From positions 1 to 14,921 of the forward strand of contig JAEWNA010000056.1 of assembly GCA_023392975.1 (NCBI GenBank): a stretch of DNA of 14,921 bases, given 5' to 3'. The position numbers and the translations under genes are program-made. The notes beneath the pieces were generated by a model, which was not told where the DNA came from, did no database searches, and was given only the letters and a program-made list of their open reading frames with translations. Below, piece after piece: positions 7,340-14,328 of this stretch (positions are counted from its first letter, which is position 1; every line of letters starts with the position of its first letter). The stretch comes from Pseudomonadota bacterium. GTDB taxonomy: Bacteria > Pseudomonadota > Gammaproteobacteria > Xanthomonadales > Xanthomonadaceae.

Positions 7340-9141
7340 AGCTCCGCGATCAGGGTCGAGACTTCCGCCGGCGCCAGCTTCGCGAAGCGTTCCGGCAGCA
7401 GGCTCCGCCGCGAGGATTCCTGCACCGCCAGCAGTTCCATCAGCTGGATGGTGTCGACGTGCTGCGGCGGGATGAAATCGCCGATGGCCTGCTGCAGATG
7501 CGGCAGCGCGAACGCCGTGCCGTCGTTGCGGGCGTTGTCGAGCGCGAGCAGCGCGATGGCTTCGAGGTCGGCGTTGGAATAGCCGTCGAGGCCTTCCAGC
7601 GCCTCGGTCAATGCCGTCGCGTCCGCTTCCGGCAGCGCCGCGCCGTTGCGCCTGAGGATCGCCTGCACGATGCGCAGGCGGTCGATCGCGGTGTCGGCGT
7701 AGAAGAACGGGATCTTGCGATCGAGACGACCCGGCCGCTTGATGTCGACGTCGAGCTTGTCCGGGCGATTGGTCATCAGGATCGTCAGCACGTGGCCGCG
7801 GTTGTCGGTGTCGGACATGAAGTCCTTGAGCCGGGCGATGACGCGCGACGACGTGCCGCCGTCGGTCTCGCCGCCTTCGCCATTGCCGAAGCTGCGGTCG
7901 CCTTCGTCGATGACCAGCGCGATCGGGCTCATCGCGCGGATGATCCTGAGCACGCGTTCGAGGTTGGATTCGGTCGAACCCACCCACTTCGATCGGAAGT
8001 TCTTCAGCACCACGCCCGGCAGCCCCGCTTCCCTGAGGAAGGCCTTGATGACGAAGGTCTTGCCGACGCCCATCGGTCCGACCGCGAGCAGGCCCATCGG
8101 CGCGAGCCGGCCGTCGCCGCTGCGGATCAGTGCCGCGATTTTCATCAGCTCGGCCTTGATCTGGTCGTAGCCGCCGACCGCATCGAGGCCATAGGTCGGA
8201 TCGAGGAATTCGATGAGGTCGCCGCAGGAGCGCTGGATGATCTCCCGCTTGCGCTGGCCGATGACGGCGAGCATCGCGGTGACCGGATCCTCGCCGGTCT
8301 GCGGCGCGTCGTGCCCCAGGATCAGGAACGCGATCTCCTCGCGCGACTTGCCGGCGGTGACGCCGGCGTAGGCCTCGGCACGCTTGGCCGCGTCCGGCGC
8401 GTCGCCAAGCAACTGCAGCGCCAGCGCCTTGCGTTCGGCTTCCGGCAGGCCGGCGTCGGGACGCTCGGCGACGATGCCGTCGATCTCGAGAAGACGCAGG
8501 CCGGCGGTGTGCTTGGCGACCAGCGCCTGCCGGTCGGCCGGCATGTGCGGCGCCGACTGCGCGACCAGCTGCGCGCGCGCGGCTTCGTCGGGCAGCGGTA
8601 TTTCGATCGCCGCAATGCGCGGATTGGTGTTGAGCGAGGGATGCAGCTCCGCCAGCGACGCGCACAGCAGCACGACGATGTGGTTGCGCTGCAGCAGCAG
8701 GCCGCCCAGCGACCAGTCGTGGAAGATTTCCAGCAGCCCGCGTTCGTCGGTGCTCAGGAACGTGGTGTCGGCGTTCGGCACGAGGTCGCCCGCATGCGGC
8801 AGCACCAGCGCGATGCCCTCGCCCGTGCGCAGGCGCAGCTCGAGCGCGGCCATGTCCGACAGCAGCGATTCGCCGTGCTCGATCGGCTTGGTGCCCTCGC
8901 CGCGGCGCTTGAGCCCGGCATGGCGCAGCGCGAGTTCGTAGCGCTGCGGCTTCGCGGCCAGCACCACGTCCTGCAGGTAGTCCGCGAACGGCAGCAGGCG
9001 GCCCTCGTGCGGCACGCCGTCGTGGACGTTGCCGTGGAGCAGGAACAGCCCGGCCTCGCCCGCGAGGTAGCGACGCTTGAGCTCGTCGGCCCAGCGCGGG
9101 AGGTCGGAGGGCTGCGTCGAAGTGCCGTTGAGGGTGGTCAT
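7321..9141 (-). CDS. AAA ATPase with degenerate N-terminal domain (Ycf46-like architecture, Vps4-like pore loop)
   Basis: Cytoplasmic ATP-driven protein remodeller of the classical AAA type, 606 aa. The C-terminal ATPase has Walker A GPMGVGKT (355-362), pore loop SKWVGSTE (384-391), Walker B LVIDEGD (409-415), sensor-1 TNRPD (457-461) and the RPGRLDRK region (469-476) carrying the arginine fingers, then a small helical lid. The N-terminal half (about 10-200) resembles a degenerate ATPase fold: FHDW, LLCASLAELHPSL and IEIPLPDEAAR look like the equivalent part of Ycf46-type proteins, but there is no GxxxxGK. No membrane segment is seen. Start 9141 is the first Met after a repeat-rich gap and directly precedes conserved-looking sequence; its ribosome binding site is weak. 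It is the last gene of the operon, after a PspA-like gene, which suggests that the PspA-like filament is its substrate. That pairing is inferred. Confidence 0.85.
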   Translation of the reverse strand: MTTLNGTSTQPSDLPRWADELKRRYLAGEAGLFLLHGNVHDGVPHEGRLLPFADYLQDVVLAAKPQRYELALRHAGLKRRGEGTKPIEHGESLLSDMAALELRLRTGEGIALVLPHAGDLVPNADTTFLSTDERGLLEIFHDWSLGGLLLQRNHIVVLLCASLAELHPSLNTNPRIAAIEIPLPDEAARAQLVAQSAPHMPADRQALVAKHTAGLRLLEIDGIVAERPDAGLPEAERKALALQLLGDAPDAAKRAEAYAGVTAGKSREEIAFLILGHDAPQTGEDPVTAMLAVIGQRKREIIQRSCGDLIEFLDPTYGLDAVGGYDQIKAELMKIAALIRSGDGRLAPMGLLAVGPMGVGKTFVIKAFLREAGLPGVVLKNFRSKWVGSTESNLERVLRIIRAMSPIALVIDEGDRSFGNGEGGETDGGTSSRVIARLKDFMSDTDNRGHVLTILMTNRPDKLDVDIKRPGRLDRKIPFFYADTAIDRLRIVQAILRRNGAALPEADATALTEALEGLDGYSNADLEAIALLALDNARNDGTAFALPHLQQAIGDFIPPQHVDTIQLMELLAVQESSRRSLLPERFAKLAPAEVSTLIAELKRRIR

Positions 9142-9159
9142 GGTCTCGATCCCGGCCGA

Positions 9160-9180
9160 GCGAACGTGTCGAGCGTTCGC
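9160..9180. repeat. 7-bp inverted repeat just upstream of the AAA gene
   Basis: GCGAACG (9160-9166) and CGTTCGC (9174-9180) form a perfect 7-bp stem with a 7-base loop, 18 bases before the AAA start codon on the - strand. It could be a leader hairpin or an operator. No promoter elements are evident nearby. Confidence 0.4.
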
Positions 9181-9192
9181 GACGGCCCTGCG

Positions 9193-9224
9193 TGAGGAAC
9201 TGCGCGTCTGAGGAGCTGCGCGTC
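9193..9224. repeat. Tandem 16-bp direct repeat in the PspA-AAA intergenic gap
   Basis: TGAGGAACTGCGCGTC (9193-9208) is followed immediately by TGAGGAGCTGCGCGTC (9209-9224), two copies with one mismatch. The repeat lies in the 128-base gap between the PspA-like and AAA genes, flanked by one hairpin on each side. It may be replication slippage or a paired regulator site; only two copies exist, so function is uncertain. Confidence 0.6.
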
Positions 9225-9232
9225 TTTCGCCG

Positions 9233-9251
9233 CCTCCCCTTCGCGGGGAGG
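9233..9251. repeat. GC-rich hairpin after the PspA-like gene (dispersed-repeat type)
   Basis: CCTCCCC (9233-9239) and GGGGAGG (9245-9251) form a perfect 7-bp stem with loop TTCGC. It begins 18 bases downstream of the PspA-like stop codon in transcript direction. It resembles the hairpin at 1539-1561 on the other operon, so it is probably a dispersed intergenic repeat of this genome. It may protect the upstream mRNA end or lower AAA expression relative to PspA. Confidence 0.6.
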
Positions 9252-9269
9252 GTTTCCCTTCGACGCAGG

Positions 9270-9968
9270 TCAGATCGTGCGGTCGCCCGCGCCCTGCGCG
9301 GCGCGATCCTGCTTCATCGCCTCGAGCTTGGCGCGCGCGGTGGCCTTGCTGCTGCTGGCCTTCAGCGCGTTGAGGCGGGTGTCGAGGTCGGACTCGCGCA
9401 GTTCGTCGCCGAGCTTGGCCTTGGCGATGGTGTCCTTGATGCCGGTGCGGACGTTCTCCAGCGCACGCAGCTCGGCATCCACCGACAGCCCTTCGAGCTG
9501 GTCGTTGATGCGGGTGCGGGCCTGCGCGCTCTGCATCTTGGCGAGCATGCGGTCCTTCTCGGCCTTGAGCTTGGTGATCTCGCCCTTGACCTCGGTCAGA
9601 GCGTTCTTGGCGGTCTCCACGTCCTTCTGGGCGCCTTCGAGTTCGCCCTGCAGCGAAGCGATCTCGGCGTCGACGGCGTCCTTGCGTTCGATCAGCTCGA
9701 CCGCGAGATCGTCCTGGTTGGTCGCCATCGCCTGTTCGAGCATCGCGGCCAGTTCGGCCTGCTGCCGCTGCGCCTTCTGCAGGCGGTCCGCGGCGTCCTC
9801 GCGCAGGCGGATCAGGCCGGCGGTGGCGTTCTTGAGCTTGTTGTACTTCTCGATCATCGTGTTGATCGCGTTCTCGTACGCGATCTCCGGATGCTGCTGC
9901 TCCAGGCCGGTGACGAAGAGCGAGAGGAAGCCGCGCACGAGGTTGGCCAGTCGGCTGAAGAGGTTCAT
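9270..9968 (-). CDS. PspA/IM30-family (ESCRT-III superfamily) coiled-coil protein
   Basis: Predicted peripheral protein on the cytoplasmic face of the inner membrane, 232 aa, close to the family's usual 220-250. It begins with an amphipathic, hydrophobic helix (MNLFSRLANLVRGFLSLF) like the membrane-binding helix of PspA and Vipp1, then a Pro (HPEIAYENAI), then an almost continuous helical coiled coil to about residue 215. Cys is absent and Lys/Glu/Ala/Gln dominate. Family members form rings or rods that bind, remodel and seal membranes under envelope stress. The start is firm: AGGAG (9979-9975) lies 6 bases before ATG 9968. It follows the membrane-anchored helical gene by 27 bases and precedes the AAA gene. 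No pspF, pspB or pspC homologue and no clear sigma-54 promoter is in view, so this differs from the enterobacterial psp operon. Assigned from pattern, not from a profile search. Confidence 0.82.
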   Translation of the reverse strand: MNLFSRLANLVRGFLSLFVTGLEQQHPEIAYENAINTMIEKYNKLKNATAGLIRLREDAADRLQKAQRQQAELAAMLEQAMATNQDDLAVELIERKDAVDAEIASLQGELEGAQKDVETAKNALTEVKGEITKLKAEKDRMLAKMQSAQARTRINDQLEGLSVDAELRALENVRTGIKDTIAKAKLGDELRESDLDTRLNALKASSSKATARAKLEAMKQDRAAQGAGDRTI

Positions 9969-9995
9969 GGAGGTCTCCTGGGGAAGAAGGTGCGG

Positions 9996-10892
9996 TCAGC
10001 GCGCGCCGCCCGCGGCCTGCCCGGCGGATTTCGCCTGGGCCTGCTGCGCGGCGGATGCGGCGTGGGTCTTGAAGTAGTGGCTGTCGAGATCGTTCTGCGA
10101 CAGTTCCATCTCGATGTCCTCTTCCAGCTGCAGCCGCGACAGCGACTCGCCGAGCTTGGACCCGAGGGTCGTGGAATAGGGGCTGGCGACGACGAGCTGG
10201 TAGACCTCCTCGACCTGGTCGGGGAGCGACACCAGCGCGGCGTCGATCGACATGCGGCGCGCGACCAGGCGGTCGTGGCGCAGCTTGATCGCCGCGTAGT
10301 CGTCGCGGGCCATCTTCAGCAGGCGGTAGCGCGGGTCGCTTTCCTCGACGTCGGACAGCGCGCGCTCGGCCTCGCGCAGGCGACGGTCGAGCGTGGCCTC
10401 CTCGCCGCTGCGCAGGCGCTCCTGGATCGTCACCTGCGCCAGCCACAGCGCGAGGAAATCGACCGAGGCCTTGTCGACGCGCTCGGCATCGTCGTAGGAC
10501 AGCTGGCTGGCCTCCTCGCCGGCGATGCGGTACAGCACTTCGGAGCGCTCGACGATGACCCGGTATTTCTGCCACATCGGCATGCCCATCACCCGCTGCA
10601 TGCCGCCGTAGACCTGGAACAGCTCCTGCTGCAGCTGGCCACGGCGCTGGTCGATGGCGGCGCGACGCGTCTGGCGGTCGATGCGGCTGCGGAAGGTCGG
10701 CAGATCCGGCACCACCAGCGCCGCCAGCACCTGCGCCGCGCCCAGCACCACCAGCGCGCCGAGCGCGCCCGCGGCGCCCGCGGGAATCGACGCCACGGCC
10801 GCCGCCAGCCCGCCGCCGAGCACGGTGGTGAGGTTGGTCTGGCTGGTCAGCCAGGCGCGGAGGTAGCTGACGGGCTTCGGCGACGCATTCAT
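9996..10892 (-). CDS. Membrane-anchored helical protein of unknown function
   Basis: 298 aa, family not recognised. Residues about 22-62 form a hydrophobic stretch (LTTVLGGGLAAAVASIP and GALGALVVLGAAQVLAALVV) with a Pro-Ala-Gly turn in the middle, fitting two short membrane helices in a hairpin or one long segment. The rest is charged and largely helical with coiled-coil character (LREAERALSDVEES; RLQLEEDIEMELSQNDL), ending in an Ala/Gln-rich tail. No catalytic motif is seen. The gene starts only 4 bases after the ABC ATPase stop and has no good ribosome binding site of its own, so translational coupling is likely. The PspA-like gene follows 27 bases later. By topology it could be the membrane partner or recruiter of the PspA-like protein, a role like that of PspB/PspC in other bacteria but without visible homology; this is inference. 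Confidence 0.75.
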   Translation of the reverse strand: MNASPKPVSYLRAWLTSQTNLTTVLGGGLAAAVASIPAGAAGALGALVVLGAAQVLAALVVPDLPTFRSRIDRQTRRAAIDQRRGQLQQELFQVYGGMQRVMGMPMWQKYRVIVERSEVLYRIAGEEASQLSYDDAERVDKASVDFLALWLAQVTIQERLRSGEEATLDRRLREAERALSDVEESDPRYRLLKMARDDYAAIKLRHDRLVARRMSIDAALVSLPDQVEEVYQLVVASPYSTTLGSKLGESLSRLQLEEDIEMELSQNDLDSHYFKTHAASAAQQAQAKSAGQAAGGAR

Positions 10893-10896
10893 CGGT

Positions 10897-11751
10897 TCAG
10901 ATCGTCACCCGCATGTTGCCCTTGCCCGCCGCCTGGTGCAGGCGGCTGAGGATGCGCTGCTCCAGCGCGGCGGCCTCGGGCATGCGCAGCCAGCCGCTGT
11001 CGCGCGGCTGGGGGGCGGCGATCTCGAAATCGTCGGCGATCCGCGCCGGCTGGGTCGACAGCACGACCACGCGATCGCCCAGCAGCAGCGCCTCGGTGAC
11101 GTCGTGGGTGACGAACACGATCAGGCATGGATGCTCCCGGTAGAGCTTCACCAGCAGCTTCTGCATCTCCTCGCGGGTCTGCGCGTCGAGCGCGCCGAAG
11201 GGCTCGTCCATCAGCAGGATGCGCGGCTTGAGCATCAGCGCGCGCGCCAGGGCGATGCGCTGGTTCTGGCCGCCGGAGAGCTGGCTCGGTCGCAGCTTCG
11301 CCTTGTCGGCCAGGCCCACCGATTCGAGCATGTGCATCACCAGCCCGTCGCGCTGCGCGGCCGGGATGCGGTCGCGCCACAGCTTCAGCCGGAACGGGAA
11401 GGCGACGTTGTCGTACACCGTGAGGTCCGGCCGGTTGGCGTAGCGCTGGAACACCATCACCGCGTCGTCGTGCGCGTCGGTGCAGGGCTTGCCGTCGATG
11501 CTGATCGTGCCGCTGGTGGGCATGATCTGGTTGTGCGGGCGCACGCCGCCCATCATGTACAGCAGCGTGCTCTTGCCGCAGCCGGACGGGCCCAGCAGCA
11601 TGTTGATGCTGGGGCCGGTGAAGCGCAGGTTGAGGTCGTCGATGACCCGGTTGGTGCCGCCCTCGGGGCGCGGGAACTCCTGCACGATCCGGTCGAGTGC
11701 GATCACGGACGGCGTGGCCGCGGACGGCGTGGCGTCGGCGGTCGCGGTCAT
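10897..11751 (-). CDS. ABC transporter ATP-binding protein (TauB/SsuB-like)
   Basis: Cytoplasmic ATPase of an ABC importer, 284 aa. Walker A GPSGCGKS (54-61), Q-loop Gln102, signature LSGGQ (158-162), Walker B ILLMDEP (178-184) and the switch His216 (FVTHD) are all intact, so it should hydrolyse ATP. The overall pattern (FGALDAQTREEMQKLL, VTHDVTEALLLGDRVVVLS) is that of the nitrate/sulfonate/taurine importer group. One small oddity: LSGGQNQR, where most relatives have Gln, Arg or Lys in place of the Asn. Start 11751 overlaps the permease stop by 4 bases (ATGA), the usual sign of translational coupling; the open frame further upstream only overlaps the permease gene. Its partners are the permease and the SBP-OmpA protein encoded just before it. 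Confidence 0.93.
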   Translation of the reverse strand: MTATADATPSAATPSVIALDRIVQEFPRPEGGTNRVIDDLNLRFTGPSINMLLGPSGCGKSTLLYMMGGVRPHNQIMPTSGTISIDGKPCTDAHDDAVMVFQRYANRPDLTVYDNVAFPFRLKLWRDRIPAAQRDGLVMHMLESVGLADKAKLRPSQLSGGQNQRIALARALMLKPRILLMDEPFGALDAQTREEMQKLLVKLYREHPCLIVFVTHDVTEALLLGDRVVVLSTQPARIADDFEIAAPQPRDSGWLRMPEAAALEQRILSRLHQAAGKGNMRVTI

Positions 11752-12545
11752 GCCTGGGTCTCCCACGGATACAGGTGGCGCTTGACCGCGCGCATCGTCT
11801 GGTAGGTCACCAGCGCCAGCGCGATGATCACGAAGATGCCGGCGAACACCTGGTCCATCGCGCTGAAGCGGCGCGCGTTCTGGATCAGCTGGCCGAGGCC
11901 GACCTTGGCGTTCACGTACTCGGCGACGGTGATGTAGGTCCACATCACCGAGACGCTGACGATGATCGCGTCGGCGATGCGCGGCATCGCGATCGGCACC
12001 ACCGCATGGCGGATGCATTCCCACGGCGAGGCGCCGAGGTCGCGGGCGCCGATCCAGTAGCTCTGGGGCACCGCCTGCAGCGCGTCGCGCACCATCGGCA
12101 CGAGGTAGACCACCGCGCCGAGGAACAGGAACGCGACCTTCATCGACTCGCCGATGCCCAGCCACATCACCAGGATGGGCAGCAGCGCCACCACCGGCGC
12201 CGAGCGGAACGGATCGATCAGCGGCGACAGCACCGCGTTCAGCTTCGGCGAGGCGCCCATCAGGATGCCCAGCGGCACACCCAGCAGCACCACCAGCACG
12301 CCGGCGGCCGCGACGCGACCGACCGACCACAGCGTGGCGTCGAACAGCAGGCTCCTGCCGTCGTGCCACGCGAGGTAGGCGAACGCGCGCGCCACCGCCC
12401 ACGGCGACGGCAGCTTGTTCGGGCTGATCCAGCCGCTGCCGGACAGCGCCGCCCACAGCAGCACCACGACGGCGACCCCGGCGATGCCGAGGCGCCGCCG
12501 TTGCGCACCGGGGAGCGCGGCGTAGGGGTTCCAGGCGCTGTTCAT
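11748..12545 (-). CDS. ABC transporter permease (TauC/SsuC-like, BPD_transp_1 family)
   Basis: Inner-membrane channel of the ABC importer, 265 aa. About six membrane helices are visible, the first at about 20-37 (IAGVAVVVLLWAAL). The cytoplasmic EAA-type loop that docks on the ATPase is at about 162-190 (ARDLGASPWECIRHAVVP), and the segment AEYVNAKVGLGQLIQNARR (about 208-226) is typical of the nitrate/sulfonate/taurine permease group. ATG 12545 is 19 bases after the SBP-OmpA stop codon, and the ribosome binding site is weak. A single permease gene implies a homodimeric channel. Substrate cannot be read; related systems move sulfonates, nitrate, bicarbonate, pyrimidine precursors or aromatic acids. 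Confidence 0.93.
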   Translation of the reverse strand: MNSAWNPYAALPGAQRRRLGIAGVAVVVLLWAALSGSGWISPNKLPSPWAVARAFAYLAWHDGRSLLFDATLWSVGRVAAAGVLVVLLGVPLGILMGASPKLNAVLSPLIDPFRSAPVVALLPILVMWLGIGESMKVAFLFLGAVVYLVPMVRDALQAVPQSYWIGARDLGASPWECIRHAVVPIAMPRIADAIIVSVSVMWTYITVAEYVNAKVGLGQLIQNARRFSAMDQVFAGIFVIIALALVTYQTMRAVKRHLYPWETQA

Positions 12546-12564
12546 GCCGTGCGTCGCCCGTGCC

Positions 12565-14232
12565 TCAGCGCGCGCCGAACACGGCGATGCGCGTGGAGCG
12601 GTTGGCCTCGCGGCAGGCGTCGAGGCTCAGGCCTTCGGCTTCCGGCGCGCCCTCGTTGCACAGCGGACGGCTGGAGCCGTTGCCGACGATCTTGAAGCGC
12701 TCGCGCGGGAATTCCCACTGCTGCACGAGGTAGTCGACCACGGCGCGCGCCCGCGCCTCGGACAGGCGATCGTTGACCGTGGCGCTGCCGGTGCTGTCGG
12801 TGTTGCCGCTGATCTCGAAGTAGGCGCTGCCGTTGTTCTCGATGAACGGCACCATGTCGGTGTCGATGGTCTTCTCGGCGCGCTTGGTCAGCGCCGACTG
12901 GCCGCTGGCGAAGTTCACGACCACCGGCTTGGTGACTTCGGCCGGCGCCGCCTGCACCGCCTGCTCGCGGGCCTGGGCGGTGAAGGTCTCGGTCTTCTGC
13001 GCCTCGGCCTGCGCCTGGGTGCTGGCGTCGTACAGGGTGCGGATGAAGCGGGTGTCGAAGCTGTCGGAAGGATTGATCACCGGCGACTTCGGATTGGCCA
13101 GCGCGCCGGCGGCGCGGTAGATCTGGTCGAAACGCTGGTAGACGCGGGCGTAGTGGTTGGTGCCGCCGCTCATGCCGAGGATGCGCGCGTTGTCGCCGAC
13201 GCCGGTCCACAGCAGGTTGTCGAACAGGCCCTTCACGAACGGCTTGCCCTCGTCCTTGGCCAGCAGGGTGAAGAACTCCTCGGTGTTGACCAGCGCCTCG
13301 ACCGCGTTGTCCGGAGCGGCCTTGGCCGCGTCGACGCCCTTCATCCAGCCGTTGACCAGCTTCTGCACCGCCGCGGCGCCCTGGGCGTCGTCGAGCACGC
13401 GCTTGTCGCAGACGATGACGTCGAAGATCAGGTTGGAGGCCGTGCGGGTGGAATACACGACATGGCCCCGGGTCGCGCGCAGCGCCAGCGACAGGTCCGG
13501 ATCCCACAGCACGGCGGCGTCGACGTTGCCGGATTCCAGCGCGGCGCGCACGCCGGCGAGGCCTTCGTCGGCGTTGATGAACACGTACTCGATGCTCTGC
13601 TTCCTGCGCGCCGACAGCGAGGAGTTGTCGATCGCGTCGATGGTCATGCCGTGCGAAGGCGTGAACTGCAGCAGCGCGACCTTCTTGCCGGCGAGGTCCT
13701 CGACGGTGCGGATCGACGGGTCCTTCGCGATGATCGCGTCGGCGCCGCGGGTGTTGTCGACGACCATCACCGCACGGCCGTCGTGGCCGCTGTTGCGCAG
13801 GTTCGGCTGCTCCTGGGCCCAGAAGTCGGAGGTGCGCCAGATGCACTGCGCGGCGCCCGACTCGAACACGGTGGCGATCGCCGGGATGTCGTCCTGGATC
13901 ACGAACTCGACGTTGAGGCCTTCCTTGTCGTACAGCGAGCCGGCCTTGGTGGTCAGGCTGTTGCCGTTGGCGACCAGCGCCGGGGCGTAGCCGTGGAAGC
14001 TGACGATGCTGACCTTCAGCGGATTGCCGGCCGAGCCGAGCGCACCGTCGCCCTTGCCGCTGCCGGAATAGCTGCCGGCGGTGGCGGTCTTGCCGGCGCC
14101 CTGGGTGGCGGCGGCAGGCGTGTCGTCGCCGGCCTGGCGGTTCTTGTAGAGGTTCCACAGCACCGACCCGCTGCCGACGATGACGATGGCGCCGATCAGC
14201 AGCTTGGCGAAGGGGGTGAGTTTGACGGCCAT
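12565..14232 (-). CDS. Fusion: inner-membrane anchor, ABC substrate-binding domain (NMT1/SsuA-like) and C-terminal OmpA domain
   Basis: 555 aa with three parts. Residues 9-28 form one membrane helix without a convincing signal-peptidase site, so the protein probably stays anchored in the inner membrane. A Gly/Ser/Ala linker (about 34-70) leads to a periplasmic binding-protein domain (about 70-410) with KVSIVSFHGYAPAL, a DNTRGADAIIAKDP hinge-like segment and GVRAALESGNVDAAVLWDP, as in the NMT1/SsuA/TauA group. An Ala/Gln-rich helix (about 400-430) connects to an OmpA domain (435-555) holding GNTDSTGSATVNDRLSEAR: Asp479 and Arg494 match the pair that binds diaminopimelate in OmpA proteins. Two Cys (525, 540) in the final loop could form a disulfide. 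AAGGAG lies 6 bases before ATG 14232. Permease and ATPase follow. It would hold the binding domain between membrane and cell wall; the substrate is unknown. Confidence 0.92.
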   Translation of the reverse strand: MAVKLTPFAKLLIGAIVIVGSGSVLWNLYKNRQAGDDTPAAATQGAGKTATAGSYSGSGKGDGALGSAGNPLKVSIVSFHGYAPALVANGNSLTTKAGSLYDKEGLNVEFVIQDDIPAIATVFESGAAQCIWRTSDFWAQEQPNLRNSGHDGRAVMVVDNTRGADAIIAKDPSIRTVEDLAGKKVALLQFTPSHGMTIDAIDNSSLSARRKQSIEYVFINADEGLAGVRAALESGNVDAAVLWDPDLSLALRATRGHVVYSTRTASNLIFDVIVCDKRVLDDAQGAAAVQKLVNGWMKGVDAAKAAPDNAVEALVNTEEFFTLLAKDEGKPFVKGLFDNLLWTGVGDNARILGMSGGTNHYARVYQRFDQIYRAAGALANPKSPVINPSDSFDTRFIRTLYDASTQAQAEAQKTETFTAQAREQAVQAAPAEVTKPVVVNFASGQSALTKRAEKTIDTDMVPFIENNGSAYFEISGNTDSTGSATVNDRLSEARARAVVDYLVQQWEFPRERFKIVGNGSSRPLCNEGAPEAEGLSLDACREANRSTRIAVFGAR

Positions 14233-14238
14233 GGCAGG

Positions 14239-14244
14239 CTCCTT
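14239..14244 (-). promoter_or_regulatory. Strong ribosome binding site of the SBP-OmpA gene
   Basis: AAGGAG (read on the - strand from 14244 to 14239) lies 6 bases before ATG 14232. It is the best Shine-Dalgarno match in this operon and fixes the start. The genes after it (permease, ATPase, helical protein) have weak sites or overlaps and seem to rely on coupling. Confidence 0.7.
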
Positions 14245-14260
14245 ACACGAAGGGGATGCG

Positions 14261-14291
14261 GTGCGCGCGACCCTGCGGGATCGACGCGCAC
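14261..14291. repeat. Long imperfect hairpin upstream of the SBP-OmpA gene
   Basis: GTGCGCG (14261-14267) pairs with CGCGCAC (14285-14291); inside it CGA pairs with TCG and CCC with GGG around a TGC loop, leaving two single bulged A residues. The total is 13 base pairs in 31 bases. It lies in the 96-base gap between the coiled-coil gene and the SBP-OmpA gene, 16 bases upstream of that gene's ribosome binding site. No T-run follows on the transcript strand, so it is more likely an attenuating or stabilising structure than a strong terminator. The rest of the gap shows no clear promoter. Confidence 0.5.
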
Positions 14292-14328
14292 GCGGAACAG
14301 GGAAAACGGGAAACGGGGCGACGCCGGG

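Noticed and set aside
7258..9195. A 645-residue + strand open frame opposite the AAA gene
   Set aside because: It is an Arg/Gln/Asp/Val-rich antisense shadow. The - strand has intact Walker A, Walker B and sensor motifs.
9193..9224. Possible CRISPR or integration-site repeat
   Set aside because: There are only two 16-bp copies directly abutting, with no spacers and no cas or integrase gene nearby.
9142..10575. An N-terminal extension of the AAA protein of nearly 480 residues in the same frame
   Set aside because: The frame stays open through the PspA-like gene and the repeat-rich gap, but the translated gap reads as low-complexity Ser/Pro/Arg/Gly sequence from the hairpin repeat. The PspA-like gene has its own strong ribosome binding site in another phase.
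9192..10949. A 585-residue + strand open frame opposite the PspA-like and helical-protein genes
   Set aside because: It spans two genes and the gap between them without any domain. It is an antisense shadow of GC-rich coding DNA.
12542..14158. A 538-residue - strand open frame overlapping the SBP-OmpA gene in another phase
   Set aside because: It is Arg/Gly/Gln-rich without motifs, while the chosen phase shows a membrane helix, a binding-protein domain and an OmpA signature.
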